Source of the DNA: Bacillota bacterium
GTDB lineage: Bacteria > Bacillota > Clostridia > Clostridiales > Clostridiaceae
DNA length: 54,475 nt
Direction: 5' to 3'
Assembly (NCBI GenBank): GCA_021781655.1
Contig: JAJXWJ010000015.1
Coordinates: 1 to 54,475, forward strand
Below are positions 37,973 through 44,878 of the stretch, piece by piece (positions within the stretch are counted from its first letter, which is position 1; each line of letters opens with the position of its first letter). The notes below the pieces were generated by a model. The model had not been told where the DNA came from. It ran no database searches and saw only the letters and a list, made by a program, of their open reading frames with translations. The position numbers were made by a program, and so were the translations under genes.

Positions 37973-38034
37973 AAAGATTTCTTTAGGAATTGTCTTAAAG
38001 AAATCTTTATGTTTTTTGTACTGAAAAACATAAA
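37973..38034 (+). repeat. Two further tandem hairpins after the tRNA terminator
   Basis: Hairpin A pairs AAAGATTTCTTTA (37973-37985) with 37996-38008, a perfect 13-bp stem. Hairpin B pairs TTTATGTTTTT with AAAAACATAAA (38007-38034) around TGTACTG. The arms of A and B share two bases, so they cannot both be full length. Role unknown. Confidence 0.65.
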
Positions 38035-38078
38035 GTCGAAAAGTACAAAAAAATAAAGAAACTTGTCTTAATTTGTCA

Positions 38079-38135
38079 TTGACATATGATTTATATTGTA
38101 ATAAAATGATACCGTTAACGTGAACAATATTGTTC
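38079..38135 (+). promoter_or_regulatory. Promoter with palindromic operator before the 45-aa gene
   Basis: TTGACA (38079-38084), 17-base spacer, TAAAAT (38102-38107). Just downstream lie CGTTAACG (38113-38120) and the perfect 14-bp palindrome GAACAATATTGTTC (38122-38135), positioned around the transcription start where a repressor could bind. Confidence 0.6.
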
Positions 38136-38196
38136 CATATATTTGCAAGAGCAATACGTACACTTATTATTTTTGTAAAAAAAGAGTGAGGTAGTT

Positions 38197-38334
38197 ATGA
38201 GCGAAAGTGAAAAAAGATTAAGAATTGCAGAGCTTCAGAATAGTTTAAAGGTTCTAAAACCTTTAATACCAGAAGAACAATATAGACAACATGAAGCAGA
38301 AGTAACTAGAAAAATTGAAGAACTTAGCAAATAG
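38197..38334 (+). CDS. Small charged helical protein, 45 aa
   Basis: This ORF reads MSESEKRLRIAELQNSLKVL and ends KIEELSK. The composition and spacing of hydrophobic residues suggest two short helices, perhaps a coiled coil, broken near LIPEEQY. It starts 8 bases after GTGAGGT, is preceded by a sigma-A promoter with a palindrome, and is followed by its own terminator, so it is a complete one-gene transcription unit. I do not recognise a family. Confidence 0.65.
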   Translation: MSESEKRLRIAELQNSLKVLKPLIPEEQYRQHEAEVTRKIEELSK

Positions 38335-38356
38335 GATATGACTTAAATATTGACAT

Positions 38357-38386
38357 GCACTTAGAAGTTAATCTAAGTGCTATTTT
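38357..38386 (+). terminator. Terminator after the 45-aa gene
   Basis: GCACTTAGA (38357-38365) pairs with TCTAAGTGC (38372-38380) around six bases, followed by TATTTTT. Confidence 0.85.
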
Positions 38387-38440
38387 TGAGTATAAAAAAT
38401 TATATAATTCACATAATAATTTAAAAAGGAGTATTCCTAT

Positions 38441-38590
38441 ATGAGCAAAAAAATGACTAAAATGCAATTGAGAATGGCTGCAATAGGTAATAATATGCTA
38501 GATACTGGAGCGGAATTTTATAAGAGTGCTAAAATAAGAGAAGAAATTAAAAATAAAATTAAAATGAAAAAAGAAAAAGATGAGGCATAA
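38441..38590 (+). CDS. Small basic protein, 49 aa
   Basis: The ORF reads MSKKMTKMQLRMAAIGNNML and ends KKEKDEA, very rich in Lys and Met, mostly helical. The ribosome site AAGGAG precedes the start by about 11 bases, slightly far. No family recognised; it ends five bases before the left end of the MITE-like repeat, so the inserted repeat may have supplied its transcript end. Confidence 0.5.
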   Translation: MSKKMTKMQLRMAAIGNNMLDTGAEFYKSAKIREEIKNKIKMKKEKDEA

Positions 38591-38594
38591 AATA

Positions 38595-38864
38595 ATATTA
38601 CGCACTAACTCTTAAGCTTAAATAGATAAAAAGTGAAACGCATTATATATTAATTGACATTTGACAATGGACAATTGACAATGATGGTGGATTTTCCTAC
38701 GCTTAGCTACAGAAAATCTTTAAACAATTGTAATTGCCTAAAAATAATAATTTGTAGTTTTTCTGACTGAAAGGAAGAAAAATGTCCTTCATTGTCCATT
38801 GTCAATTAAATCTCACTGCGGTTTTCTTTATAACGATTTTTAAAAGTAACTTAGTGCGTAATAT
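38595..38864. mobile_element. MITE-like element, 270 bp, nested terminal inverted repeats
   Basis: The outer inverted repeat is perfect over 14 bases: ATATTACGCACTAA at 38595-38608 and its complement at 38851-38864. Imperfect pairing continues inward. A second inner repeat has TTGACAATGGACAATTGACA-type units at about 38652-38682, complementary to TCATTGTCCATTGTCAA at about 38799-38816. A further small hairpin, GATTTTC/GAAAATC, sits in the core near 38690-38718. TA bases flank the TTACGC ends, consistent with a TA target duplication. No transposase is encoded, so it would be a non-autonomous element. Confidence 0.65.
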
Positions 38865-38993
38865 CTTTCTATTATGAAACCGCCTCTGAATTTGTAAATT
38901 GTTAATTTTATATAATAATAATATAAAGCTATAATTTTAAGGTATAATATTGTACATAAGAAAAAAATAAATATATATGTGGGAGTTGAGAAA

Positions 38994-39536
38994 ATGTCAG
39001 AAAATAAATGGCTGGTTATTGTATATAATTTACCTTCGGAACCTTCTAAATTAAGAGTTAGGGCTTGGAGAAATTTAAAAAAACTTGGAGCTATAAATAT
39101 TAGTCAATCAATGTGGATATTGCCATACAATGAAAAGAATCATTCAACTTTGCTAACTTTATCTGAGGAGTTAGAAAATGATAATGGAGAAACTTTCATT
39201 ATGAAGACAGCTTTTATGGAGGATAAATACGAAAAGAGAATCATTTCATATTTTAATGCTGCAAGGAAAATTGAGTATGAAGAAATAATCGACAAATGTG
39301 AAGATTATTTTAATGAAATAGAAAAAGAAACGGAAAGAAAAAACTTTACTTTTGCTGAAGCAGAAGAGAATGAAGAAGAGCTAGAAAAGCTTTTAGCTTG
39401 GTTTCTGAAAATAAAAAATAGGGACATATATAATTCTGAACTAAGAAAGCCTACTGAAGAGGCACTTGAAAAATGTAAACATGTTTTTGAAGAATTTAGT
39501 ACAAGGGTTTATGAGATTGAAAGTACAAATACATAA
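38994..39536 (+). CDS. ChrB N-terminal-domain protein
   Basis: This 180-residue protein matches the ChrB N-terminal family, with KWLVIVYNLPSEPSKLRVRAWRNLKKLGAINISQSMWILP. ChrB senses chromate and regulates the ChrA efflux pump, but many standalone members have no such link. The C-terminal half is helical and charged. No chrA is near. The start at 38994 follows GGGAG; an upstream GTG is in frame but would contain that site. It is bounded by the MITE upstream and a terminator downstream. Confidence 0.8.
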   Translation: MSENKWLVIVYNLPSEPSKLRVRAWRNLKKLGAINISQSMWILPYNEKNHSTLLTLSEELENDNGETFIMKTAFMEDKYEKRIISYFNAARKIEYEEIIDKCEDYFNEIEKETERKNFTFAEAEENEEELEKLLAWFLKIKNRDIYNSELRKPTEEALEKCKHVFEEFSTRVYEIESTNT

Positions 39537-39542
39537 TATTAA

Positions 39543-39594
39543 ACTAAAATGCCATTTAGAATACTATATTCATTCTAAATGGCACTTTTAGTTT
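39543..39594 (+). terminator. Terminator after the ChrB-like gene
   Basis: A long stem centred on TGCCATTTAGAAT (39550-39562) with ATTCTAAATGGCA (39572-39584) extends outward through ACTAAAA/TTTTAGT, giving about 20 bp with one imperfection, and ends in TTTT. Confidence 0.85.
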
Positions 39595-39639
39595 TACAAA
39601 GGTTAAAAAATGATTAACATTGAATTAACCATTTCTTAA

Positions 39640-39682
39640 TGTAACGTAAGTTACAATATTATATAATGTAACTGATGTTACA
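39640..39682 (+). promoter_or_regulatory. Paired palindromic operators over the metal-transport promoter
   Basis: Two copies of TGTAAC-N4-GTTACA lie 27 bases apart: spacer GTAA at 39640-39655 and spacer TGAT at 39667-39682. The second extends to AATGTAAC/GTTACATT. A -10-like TATAAT (39662-39667) lies between them, touching the second copy, which fits a repressor that covers both -35 and start. The regulator is unknown; it does not look like Fur, MntR or Rex boxes. Confidence 0.7.
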
Positions 39683-39795
39683 TTTAGTTTTTAAGATTTT
39701 ATGCAATGCGCGCAAAATTGACAAATTTTAATTAACAGGACCCTTTAAAAATCTTTTTACTTGTGTAATGAAAAATTATTTTAAGGAGAGATACT

Positions 39796-40848
39796 ATGAG
39801 TTCCAAAAAATTAAAATCTGTAATTGTTTTAGCTGTAATTTCCACTCTAGTTTTTTCGCTGTCAGGCTGTGCAAGCAGTAGTGCTTCAAGTTCTACACAA
39901 TCTAATAAACAATTAGTATTATATTCTGCTCAAGGATATGACAGTGCTGTAGCAAAAGCATTTGAGAAGAAAACAGGAATTAAAGTTAAATTGGTTGATG
40001 ACTCTACTGGTTCCATAGCAGCAAAAATGGAAGCGGAGCGCTCTAATCCACACTGGGATGTTGCATGGTTTGATGGAGATGCAACAATGCAATCTATGGA
40101 TAATCAACAAATGCTTTTAACTGGTTATTCACCATCAGACATTGGTAACTACACTGAGCTAGGAAATTCACTTTTACCAAAAGATAAAGGATATTTTCCG
40201 GTAAGTGTTACAGCAGCAGCTGCAATTGGAGTAAACACTAAACTAGTTTCACCTGCAGATTATCCTACAGATTGGAATGATCTAAAAAAACCTTTCTTTA
40301 AAAACAGTATTGCAATGAATGATCCAAGTACATCAGGACCTACATATCCATATGTAAGCGGTATGCTAAGTACCTTAGGCGATGCAAATGGTAAGCAGTT
40401 TTATGAGGATTTAAAATCAAATGGATTAAAAGTGTTTCCAACTAATGACAATACACTTCAGGCATTAATTTCAGGACAAGTTAAAGCTATAACTATTCAA
40501 AATTCTGCACTTATAAATTCAGAAGTCAGTGGAAATCCTATTAAAATTATATATCCATCCTCAGGTGTATTTACACTTCCAGGTGTCATGGCTATCGATA
40601 AAAATGCTCCAGACATGGATGCAGCAAAACAGTTTGTAGAATATTGCTTATCACCTGAAGGACAGGCTGTAATGTTAAATCCTAAAAATGGTGGAGGAGA
40701 TTCATATTTTAATCCTATTATAAAAGGCGTTAATCCGAATAAAGAAGTACAAGTTGAAAATGTTAAATGGATAAAAACTAATCCAATATCTGCAGCAAAA
40801 AATGAAGATAGTATAAAGAAGTGGTTCCATGATAACATATATCAATAA
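39796..40848 (+). CDS. Iron(III)-type ABC transporter binding lipoprotein (FbpA/AfuA-like)
   Basis: This 350-residue extracellular lipoprotein has a signal peptide ending in the lipobox LSGCAS and a Ser-rich linker. The mature part has the FbpA-family layout: QLVLYSAQGYDSAVAKAFEKKTGIKVKLVDDSTGSIAAKMEAE and later GVFTLPGVMAIDKNAPDMDAAKQFVEYCLSPEGQ. The family binds ferric iron, sometimes other compounds such as phosphonates or thiamin, so the ligand is not certain. The start follows AAGGAGAGA. Its end overlaps the permease gene by 20 bases. Paired palindromes sit at the promoter. Confidence 0.88.
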   Translation: MSSKKLKSVIVLAVISTLVFSLSGCASSSASSSTQSNKQLVLYSAQGYDSAVAKAFEKKTGIKVKLVDDSTGSIAAKMEAERSNPHWDVAWFDGDATMQSMDNQQMLLTGYSPSDIGNYTELGNSLLPKDKGYFPVSVTAAAAIGVNTKLVSPADYPTDWNDLKKPFFKNSIAMNDPSTSGPTYPYVSGMLSTLGDANGKQFYEDLKSNGLKVFPTNDNTLQALISGQVKAITIQNSALINSEVSGNPIKIIYPSSGVFTLPGVMAIDKNAPDMDAAKQFVEYCLSPEGQAVMLNPKNGGGDSYFNPIIKGVNPNKEVQVENVKWIKTNPISAAKNEDSIKKWFHDNIYQ

Positions 40849-42634
40849 AATTAAGAATGGATTATTTGAAAGATTGGATTCCTTGTTAGGGGTTTGTGCA
40901 ATGCTGATTCTTGTAGTTTATGCACTATTTGCTTTATTGATTCAGTCTATATTTCCCCACATATTTGATAAGAATTCCAGTTTAGTACCGTCAATAAATG
41001 GATTAGTTAATGTTTTTTCCGATAAGATGAATTTTTTAGCTGTATATAATTCTTTTACTATAGGTATCATGGCAACAATTATTGCTGTTGTTTTAGGTAT
41101 TTTTGCTGCAGTAGCTGTTAAAAATATGGGCAGAAGGCTTTCAAAAGTAACAAATGCACTAATTTGGATTACTTTTTTTATGCCATCTTATGTGATAACA
41201 CAAGGTTGGATAATATCTTTGCAGGATGGCGGTATTATTTCACAAATATTTAAACTTCAAAGTGGATGGTCAAAGATATTTTTCACAAGATATGGTGTGG
41301 CCATCATAATGGGACTTAGGTTTTTCACATATGTTTACTTTGGTTTGCAGCAAGCTTTAATGAATATTGGTGATGAACTTATAAAAGCAGGAAAAATTGC
41401 TGGGGCATCAAAATTTAAAAGATTTTTCAAAATCACCCTTCCGCTTTTGACACCTGCTATATTAGCAGGGGCTTCCATAGCTTTTGCTGAGGGCTTTGGT
41501 GATTTTGGAATAGCCGCTGCTATAACGCCAAATTCTCATATTCCACTTTTAACTTATCAAATATATTCATCATTAAATCAAGACCCAGTAGATTATTCAA
41601 ATGCTGCTTGCTTGTCTGTGATTGAAATAATGGTAACAACAATAGCTATACTTTTGCAGTTTGCTATAATGCGTAAAAAATCGTATATTACGAATCCGGT
41701 TGTTAAAAGTAAGGATAAAGCTTCAGAAAACAATAAAAATCATCCGGTATTAATAACAGGTATAGTTATATTGCTTTTATTTTCCTTAGCGCTTCCTTTA
41801 GTATCTAATGTGATAGCTTCCTTTTGGAAAGTATGGGCTAATGGTATTAGTTCAACAAATTGGACTTTAGCAAATTATAATAAGGTTATGTCCTTAAATA
41901 GTGATGGCTATAATTCAATAATAAGATCTATTTTTTATTCGATTTTAGTTACGATTATTGCTTTACCTTTTGCTCTTACAGTAGCATATCAGTTAGTGTT
42001 TAAAAAGACTAAAGTCAGCAAGTTTATTAATGTATTAAATATGTCTACCATTGCTATACCGGGTGTAGTAATGGCTGCAGGGTTTGTATTTGCTTGGAAT
42101 GCAGTTTGGTTAATACCTCTCAATTTAGTTTTATATGGTACTCCAATATGTCTAGGAATGGCATATCTTGCTGGTGCATTGCCATATTCAATAAGATTAC
42201 AAACTGGTGCACTGAGTACTTTGCCTACTAATCTTATAAAATCAGCAAAAATTTTTGGAGCCAATAATTCTCAAATAATATTTAGAATAATAGTTCCTCT
42301 TGTAAGTACAACCACTATATCAACCTTTTTTATGTCTTTTTCAGGCATTATGTTTGAACTTCCTGCAGCATCTTTATTGTATCCAGCTGGGCAACCACCT
42401 TTTTCTGTTGTAATACAATCTGAATTTAATAATTCCAATTGGTCAAAGGGCTCAGCTCTAACAATAGTAGGAATATTGATAGTGTTTGTAGTGTTTATTA
42501 TTACTAAGCTTTTAATTTGGCTGATTAATGGAAAGGGTATTAATAAAGTTGTTAAAGTAAATGAAATAGAAATCAAAGAAACAAAAACAATTATTAAACC
42601 CCAGCCTGGTATTTCCAGTATAGAGCAAAACTAA
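40829..42634 (+). CDS. Fused iron(III)-type ABC permease (FbpB-like)
   Basis: This 601-residue protein has twelve or so membrane segments in two homologous halves. Each half has an ATPase-docking EAA loop: GDELIKAGKIAGASKFKRFFKITLP near residue 190 and TNLIKSAKIFGANNSQIIFRIIVP near 470. This tandem fusion is typical of FbpB/SfuB. It would form the channel for the neighbouring lipoprotein and ATPase. The start at 40829 has only a weak ribosome site and overlaps the lipoprotein stop, so coupled translation is likely. Confidence 0.9.
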   Translation: MITYINKIKNGLFERLDSLLGVCAMLILVVYALFALLIQSIFPHIFDKNSSLVPSINGLVNVFSDKMNFLAVYNSFTIGIMATIIAVVLGIFAAVAVKNMGRRLSKVTNALIWITFFMPSYVITQGWIISLQDGGIISQIFKLQSGWSKIFFTRYGVAIIMGLRFFTYVYFGLQQALMNIGDELIKAGKIAGASKFKRFFKITLPLLTPAILAGASIAFAEGFGDFGIAAAITPNSHIPLLTYQIYSSLNQDPVDYSNAACLSVIEIMVTTIAILLQFAIMRKKSYITNPVVKSKDKASENNKNHPVLITGIVILLLFSLALPLVSNVIASFWKVWANGISSTNWTLANYNKVMSLNSDGYNSIIRSIFYSILVTIIALPFALTVAYQLVFKKTKVSKFINVLNMSTIAIPGVVMAAGFVFAWNAVWLIPLNLVLYGTPICLGMAYLAGALPYSIRLQTGALSTLPTNLIKSAKIFGANNSQIIFRIIVPLVSTTTISTFFMSFSGIMFELPAASLLYPAGQPPFSVVIQSEFNNSNWSKGSALTIVGILIVFVVFIITKLLIWLINGKGINKVVKVNEIEIKETKTIIKPQPGISSIEQN

Positions 42635-42660
42635 ACTTCCATATAAGCAATTTTTTAATA

Positions 42661-42693
42661 GGGACTGTGCAAAATTTGATTTTGTACAGCCCC
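42661..42693 (+). repeat. Intercistronic hairpin between permease and ATPase
   Basis: GGGACTGTGCAAAAT (42661-42675) pairs with ATTTTGTACAGCCCC (42679-42693), one mismatch and one G-U, around TTG. No T-run follows. It may partly terminate, process the mRNA, or be a small repeated element. Confidence 0.6.
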
Positions 42694-42722
42694 TCTGTAA
42701 AAAAATGATAGAGGTGATTTTT

Positions 42723-43802
42723 ATTTTTATTAAAGTTGATAAAGTTACTAAATATTATGGTTCAAGGCTTATTTTAGACGGTATATCATTAGAAGTTGAA
42801 AAAGGAGAGTTTTTAACTTTGCTAGGCTCTTCAGGATGTGGAAAGACGACTCTCCTTAATTCGATAGCTGGTTTAACAAATATCGATAGCGGCGAAATAA
42901 GTGTAAATGAATCGGTTTGGTCTAAGAAAAAGTATACTATGCCAACAGAGCATAGAAATATAGGTATGGTATTTCAAGATTTTGCACTATGGCCTCATTT
43001 AACAGTGTTTGACAATATTGCCTTTGCTTTAAAGCTTAAAAAAGATAAGAAGTATACAAAAGAAAAAATATCACAAAGGATAGAGGAAGTTTTAGATGTT
43101 GTACAGATGAATGGATATCAAAGGTATTATCCTCATCAACTTTCAGGAGGTCAAAAGCAGAGAATAGCTGTTGCTAGAGCCTTGGCACCAAATCCATTTT
43201 TTTTATTGATGGATGAGCCTCTTTCTAGTCTTGATGCTAAAATGAGGGAAAGAATGAGGTGGGAACTTTTAGAAATTGTTAAAGGCGCGCAAATAACTAC
43301 AATTTATGTAACTCATGATCAAATTGAAGCTTTAAGTATGTCAGATAATATTATTTTATTAAATGGAGGGAAAATTGAACAGGAAGGAACGCCTGTGCAA
43401 TTGTTCAAAAATCCTAAAACAGAATTTGCTGCTAATTTTTTAGGTGCTTCCAATCTAATTCAAGGAAAACTACTTGATATTAAAGAGGAAAAAATGCTTA
43501 TAGATTGTAATGGATTTAATATTATTACAAAGCCAATAGACGATGTGAAGGAATTTCTTGATATAAGAATTCATCCTTCTGATATACTAATAAATTCAGA
43601 ATATGAGGGAGAAAGCACTAAGCTTACTGGTATCATTAAACAAAGAGCATTCCAAGGAAGTTCTTGGCAATACAAAATAAAGTTAGTAGCTACTGAAAAT
43701 ATATATCTTGAGGTTTTCAGTAGAATAGAAAAACCTATAGATAGTGAAGTTGATCTATGTTTGCCAGCATCAAGCTGTCATGTTGTTTCAAGAATAGCTT
43801 AA
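42723..43802 (+). CDS. Iron(III)-type ABC transporter ATP-binding protein (FbpC-like)
   Basis: This ATPase of about 359 residues has Walker A GSSGCGKTT, FQDFALWPHLTV, signature SGGQKQR, Walker B LLMDEPLSSLDAKM and THDQIEALSMSDNI. A C-terminal TOBE-type regulatory domain spans from about 235. The start is unusual: the first in-frame ATG (42705) lacks a ribosome site and lies before GAGGTG (42711-42716). The ATT at 42723, six bases after it, would give MFIKVDKVTKYYGS, the expected family N-terminus. An AUU start is therefore likely, though a sequence error in the leader is possible. Confidence 0.85.
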   Translation: MFIKVDKVTKYYGSRLILDGISLEVEKGEFLTLLGSSGCGKTTLLNSIAGLTNIDSGEISVNESVWSKKKYTMPTEHRNIGMVFQDFALWPHLTVFDNIAFALKLKKDKKYTKEKISQRIEEVLDVVQMNGYQRYYPHQLSGGQKQRIAVARALAPNPFFLLMDEPLSSLDAKMRERMRWELLEIVKGAQITTIYVTHDQIEALSMSDNIILLNGGKIEQEGTPVQLFKNPKTEFAANFLGASNLIQGKLLDIKEEKMLIDCNGFNIITKPIDDVKEFLDIRIHPSDILINSEYEGESTKLTGIIKQRAFQGSSWQYKIKLVATENIYLEVFSRIEKPIDSEVDLCLPASSCHVVSRIA

Positions 43803-43828
43803 ATTTATATTTCAAAAGGAGGACTATT

Positions 43829-44605
43829 ATGATTTGGTCATCAGTATTACCATCATTTTTTGCTTCAATGGTTGAATTTGTTGAAGCACTTACTATTGTA
43901 CTTGTTGTGGGAGTAACTATTAATTGGAAGAGTAGCCTTTTAGGTGCAGGTGCTGCAATGGCAGTATTAAGTATATTAGTTGCACTATTAGGTTCAACCT
44001 TAGTAGTTTTTGTACCTATTGAGGTATTAAGATTAGTTGTAGGAATAATACTTATACTTTTCGGACTTCAATGGCTAAAAAAAGCGGTGCTAAGGTTCAG
44101 CGGTTTTAAAGATTTACACGATGAGGCAGCTATATATCAAAAGAAGATGAACGATATGAAAAGGGTAGGAAAGTCTAGCTCCCAAAAATTTAACGGCTTT
44201 GGTTTTGCTACATCCTTTAAGAGCGTACTATTAGAAGGTTTAGAGGTAGCATTTATAGTTATTACCTTTGGTACAACATCAAATGTAGATAAAGTTAATG
44301 GAATTTGGACAGCTGCCCTTGGAGCTGCTTTAGCTTTTGTCATAGTTGTAGCTCTTGGCTTTGCTTTACGTGCCCCATTGACTAAGATACCAGAAAATAC
44401 GCTTAAATATATTGTTGGAATTATGCTCGTTTCCTTTGGAACCTTTTGGGGCGGTGAAGGACTTGGGATTGTGTGGTTCTTATCAGACTTTTCTATTTTA
44501 GTTCTTATTGCCTTTTTCTTGTTATTTAGCGGAATAATTATAAATTGGCTTAAAACATATAAGTTAGAAGCTAATAATTTAAGAGAAAATTTGGAGGCAA
44601 AATAA
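43829..44605 (+). CDS. COG4280-type membrane protein with two ExxE motifs
   Basis: This 258-residue protein has about seven hydrophobic segments and closely resembles what I recall as the uncharacterised COG4280 family. It contains two internal repeats, each with an acidic motif in a membrane segment: Glu16-x-x-Glu19 (VEFVEAL) and Glu136-x-x-Glu139 (LLEGLEV). The latter resembles the REGLE motif of FTR1 iron permeases. Between them is a charged cytosolic loop about residues 90-125. Placement directly after an iron-type ABC operon suggests metal transport, but no function is established. The start follows AAGGAGGAC. Confidence 0.75.
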   Translation: MIWSSVLPSFFASMVEFVEALTIVLVVGVTINWKSSLLGAGAAMAVLSILVALLGSTLVVFVPIEVLRLVVGIILILFGLQWLKKAVLRFSGFKDLHDEAAIYQKKMNDMKRVGKSSSQKFNGFGFATSFKSVLLEGLEVAFIVITFGTTSNVDKVNGIWTAALGAALAFVIVVALGFALRAPLTKIPENTLKYIVGIMLVSFGTFWGGEGLGIVWFLSDFSILVLIAFFLLFSGIIINWLKTYKLEANNLRENLEAK

Positions 44606-44606
44606 T

Positions 44607-44822
44607 ATGGGGGCTATAGTTAAATTTTTTAATAAAGTATTTGATTTTTTCTGCGGAGACTGGATTGTTTTCTTTGGAATGTGCATTACTATATTAGTAA
44701 TTGAAATTATTAATAAGACTTTTTCCTTAGAAAGTTTAGGTGCTATAAGCGGAGTTTTATTTGTTTTAGGAATAGCAATAAGCTTTATAATAGCTATTAA
44801 GAGAGAAGTAAGTAAGCAGTAA
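44607..44822 (+). CDS. Small two-helix membrane protein
   Basis: This 71-residue protein has two predicted spans, about 17-38 (GDWIVFFGMCITILVIEII) and 43-64 (LGAISGVLFVLGIAISFIIAI), with a basic C-terminus. It begins one base after the COG4280 stop and has its own GGAGG, so it is co-expressed with that permease, perhaps as an accessory subunit. I do not recognise the family. A strong terminator ends the operon. Confidence 0.7.
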   Translation: MGAIVKFFNKVFDFFCGDWIVFFGMCITILVIEIINKTFSLESLGAISGVLFVLGIAISFIIAIKREVSKQ

Positions 44823-44878
44823 AAATAACCTGTAAGAAATGCAACCTTAAAAGGCAGCATCTTACAGGTTATTTTTTA
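44823..44878. terminator. Terminator ending the metal-transport operon
   Basis: An outer stem (AATAACCTGTAAGA with TCTTACAGGTTATT) encloses an inner hairpin CCTT/AAGG, followed by TTTTTT. The stop codon of the convergent DUF6873 gene overlaps its right end. Confidence 0.88.

Noticed and set aside
38595-38864. Protein-coding content in the inverted-repeat element
   Set aside because: No ORF with a ribosome site or plausible length is present, so it is not an insertion sequence with its own transposase.
39640-39682. Fur or MntR box before the metal operon
   Set aside because: The palindromes are TGTAAC-N4-GTTACA; they lack the GATAATGAT-type or manganese-box sequence, so no known regulator is named.
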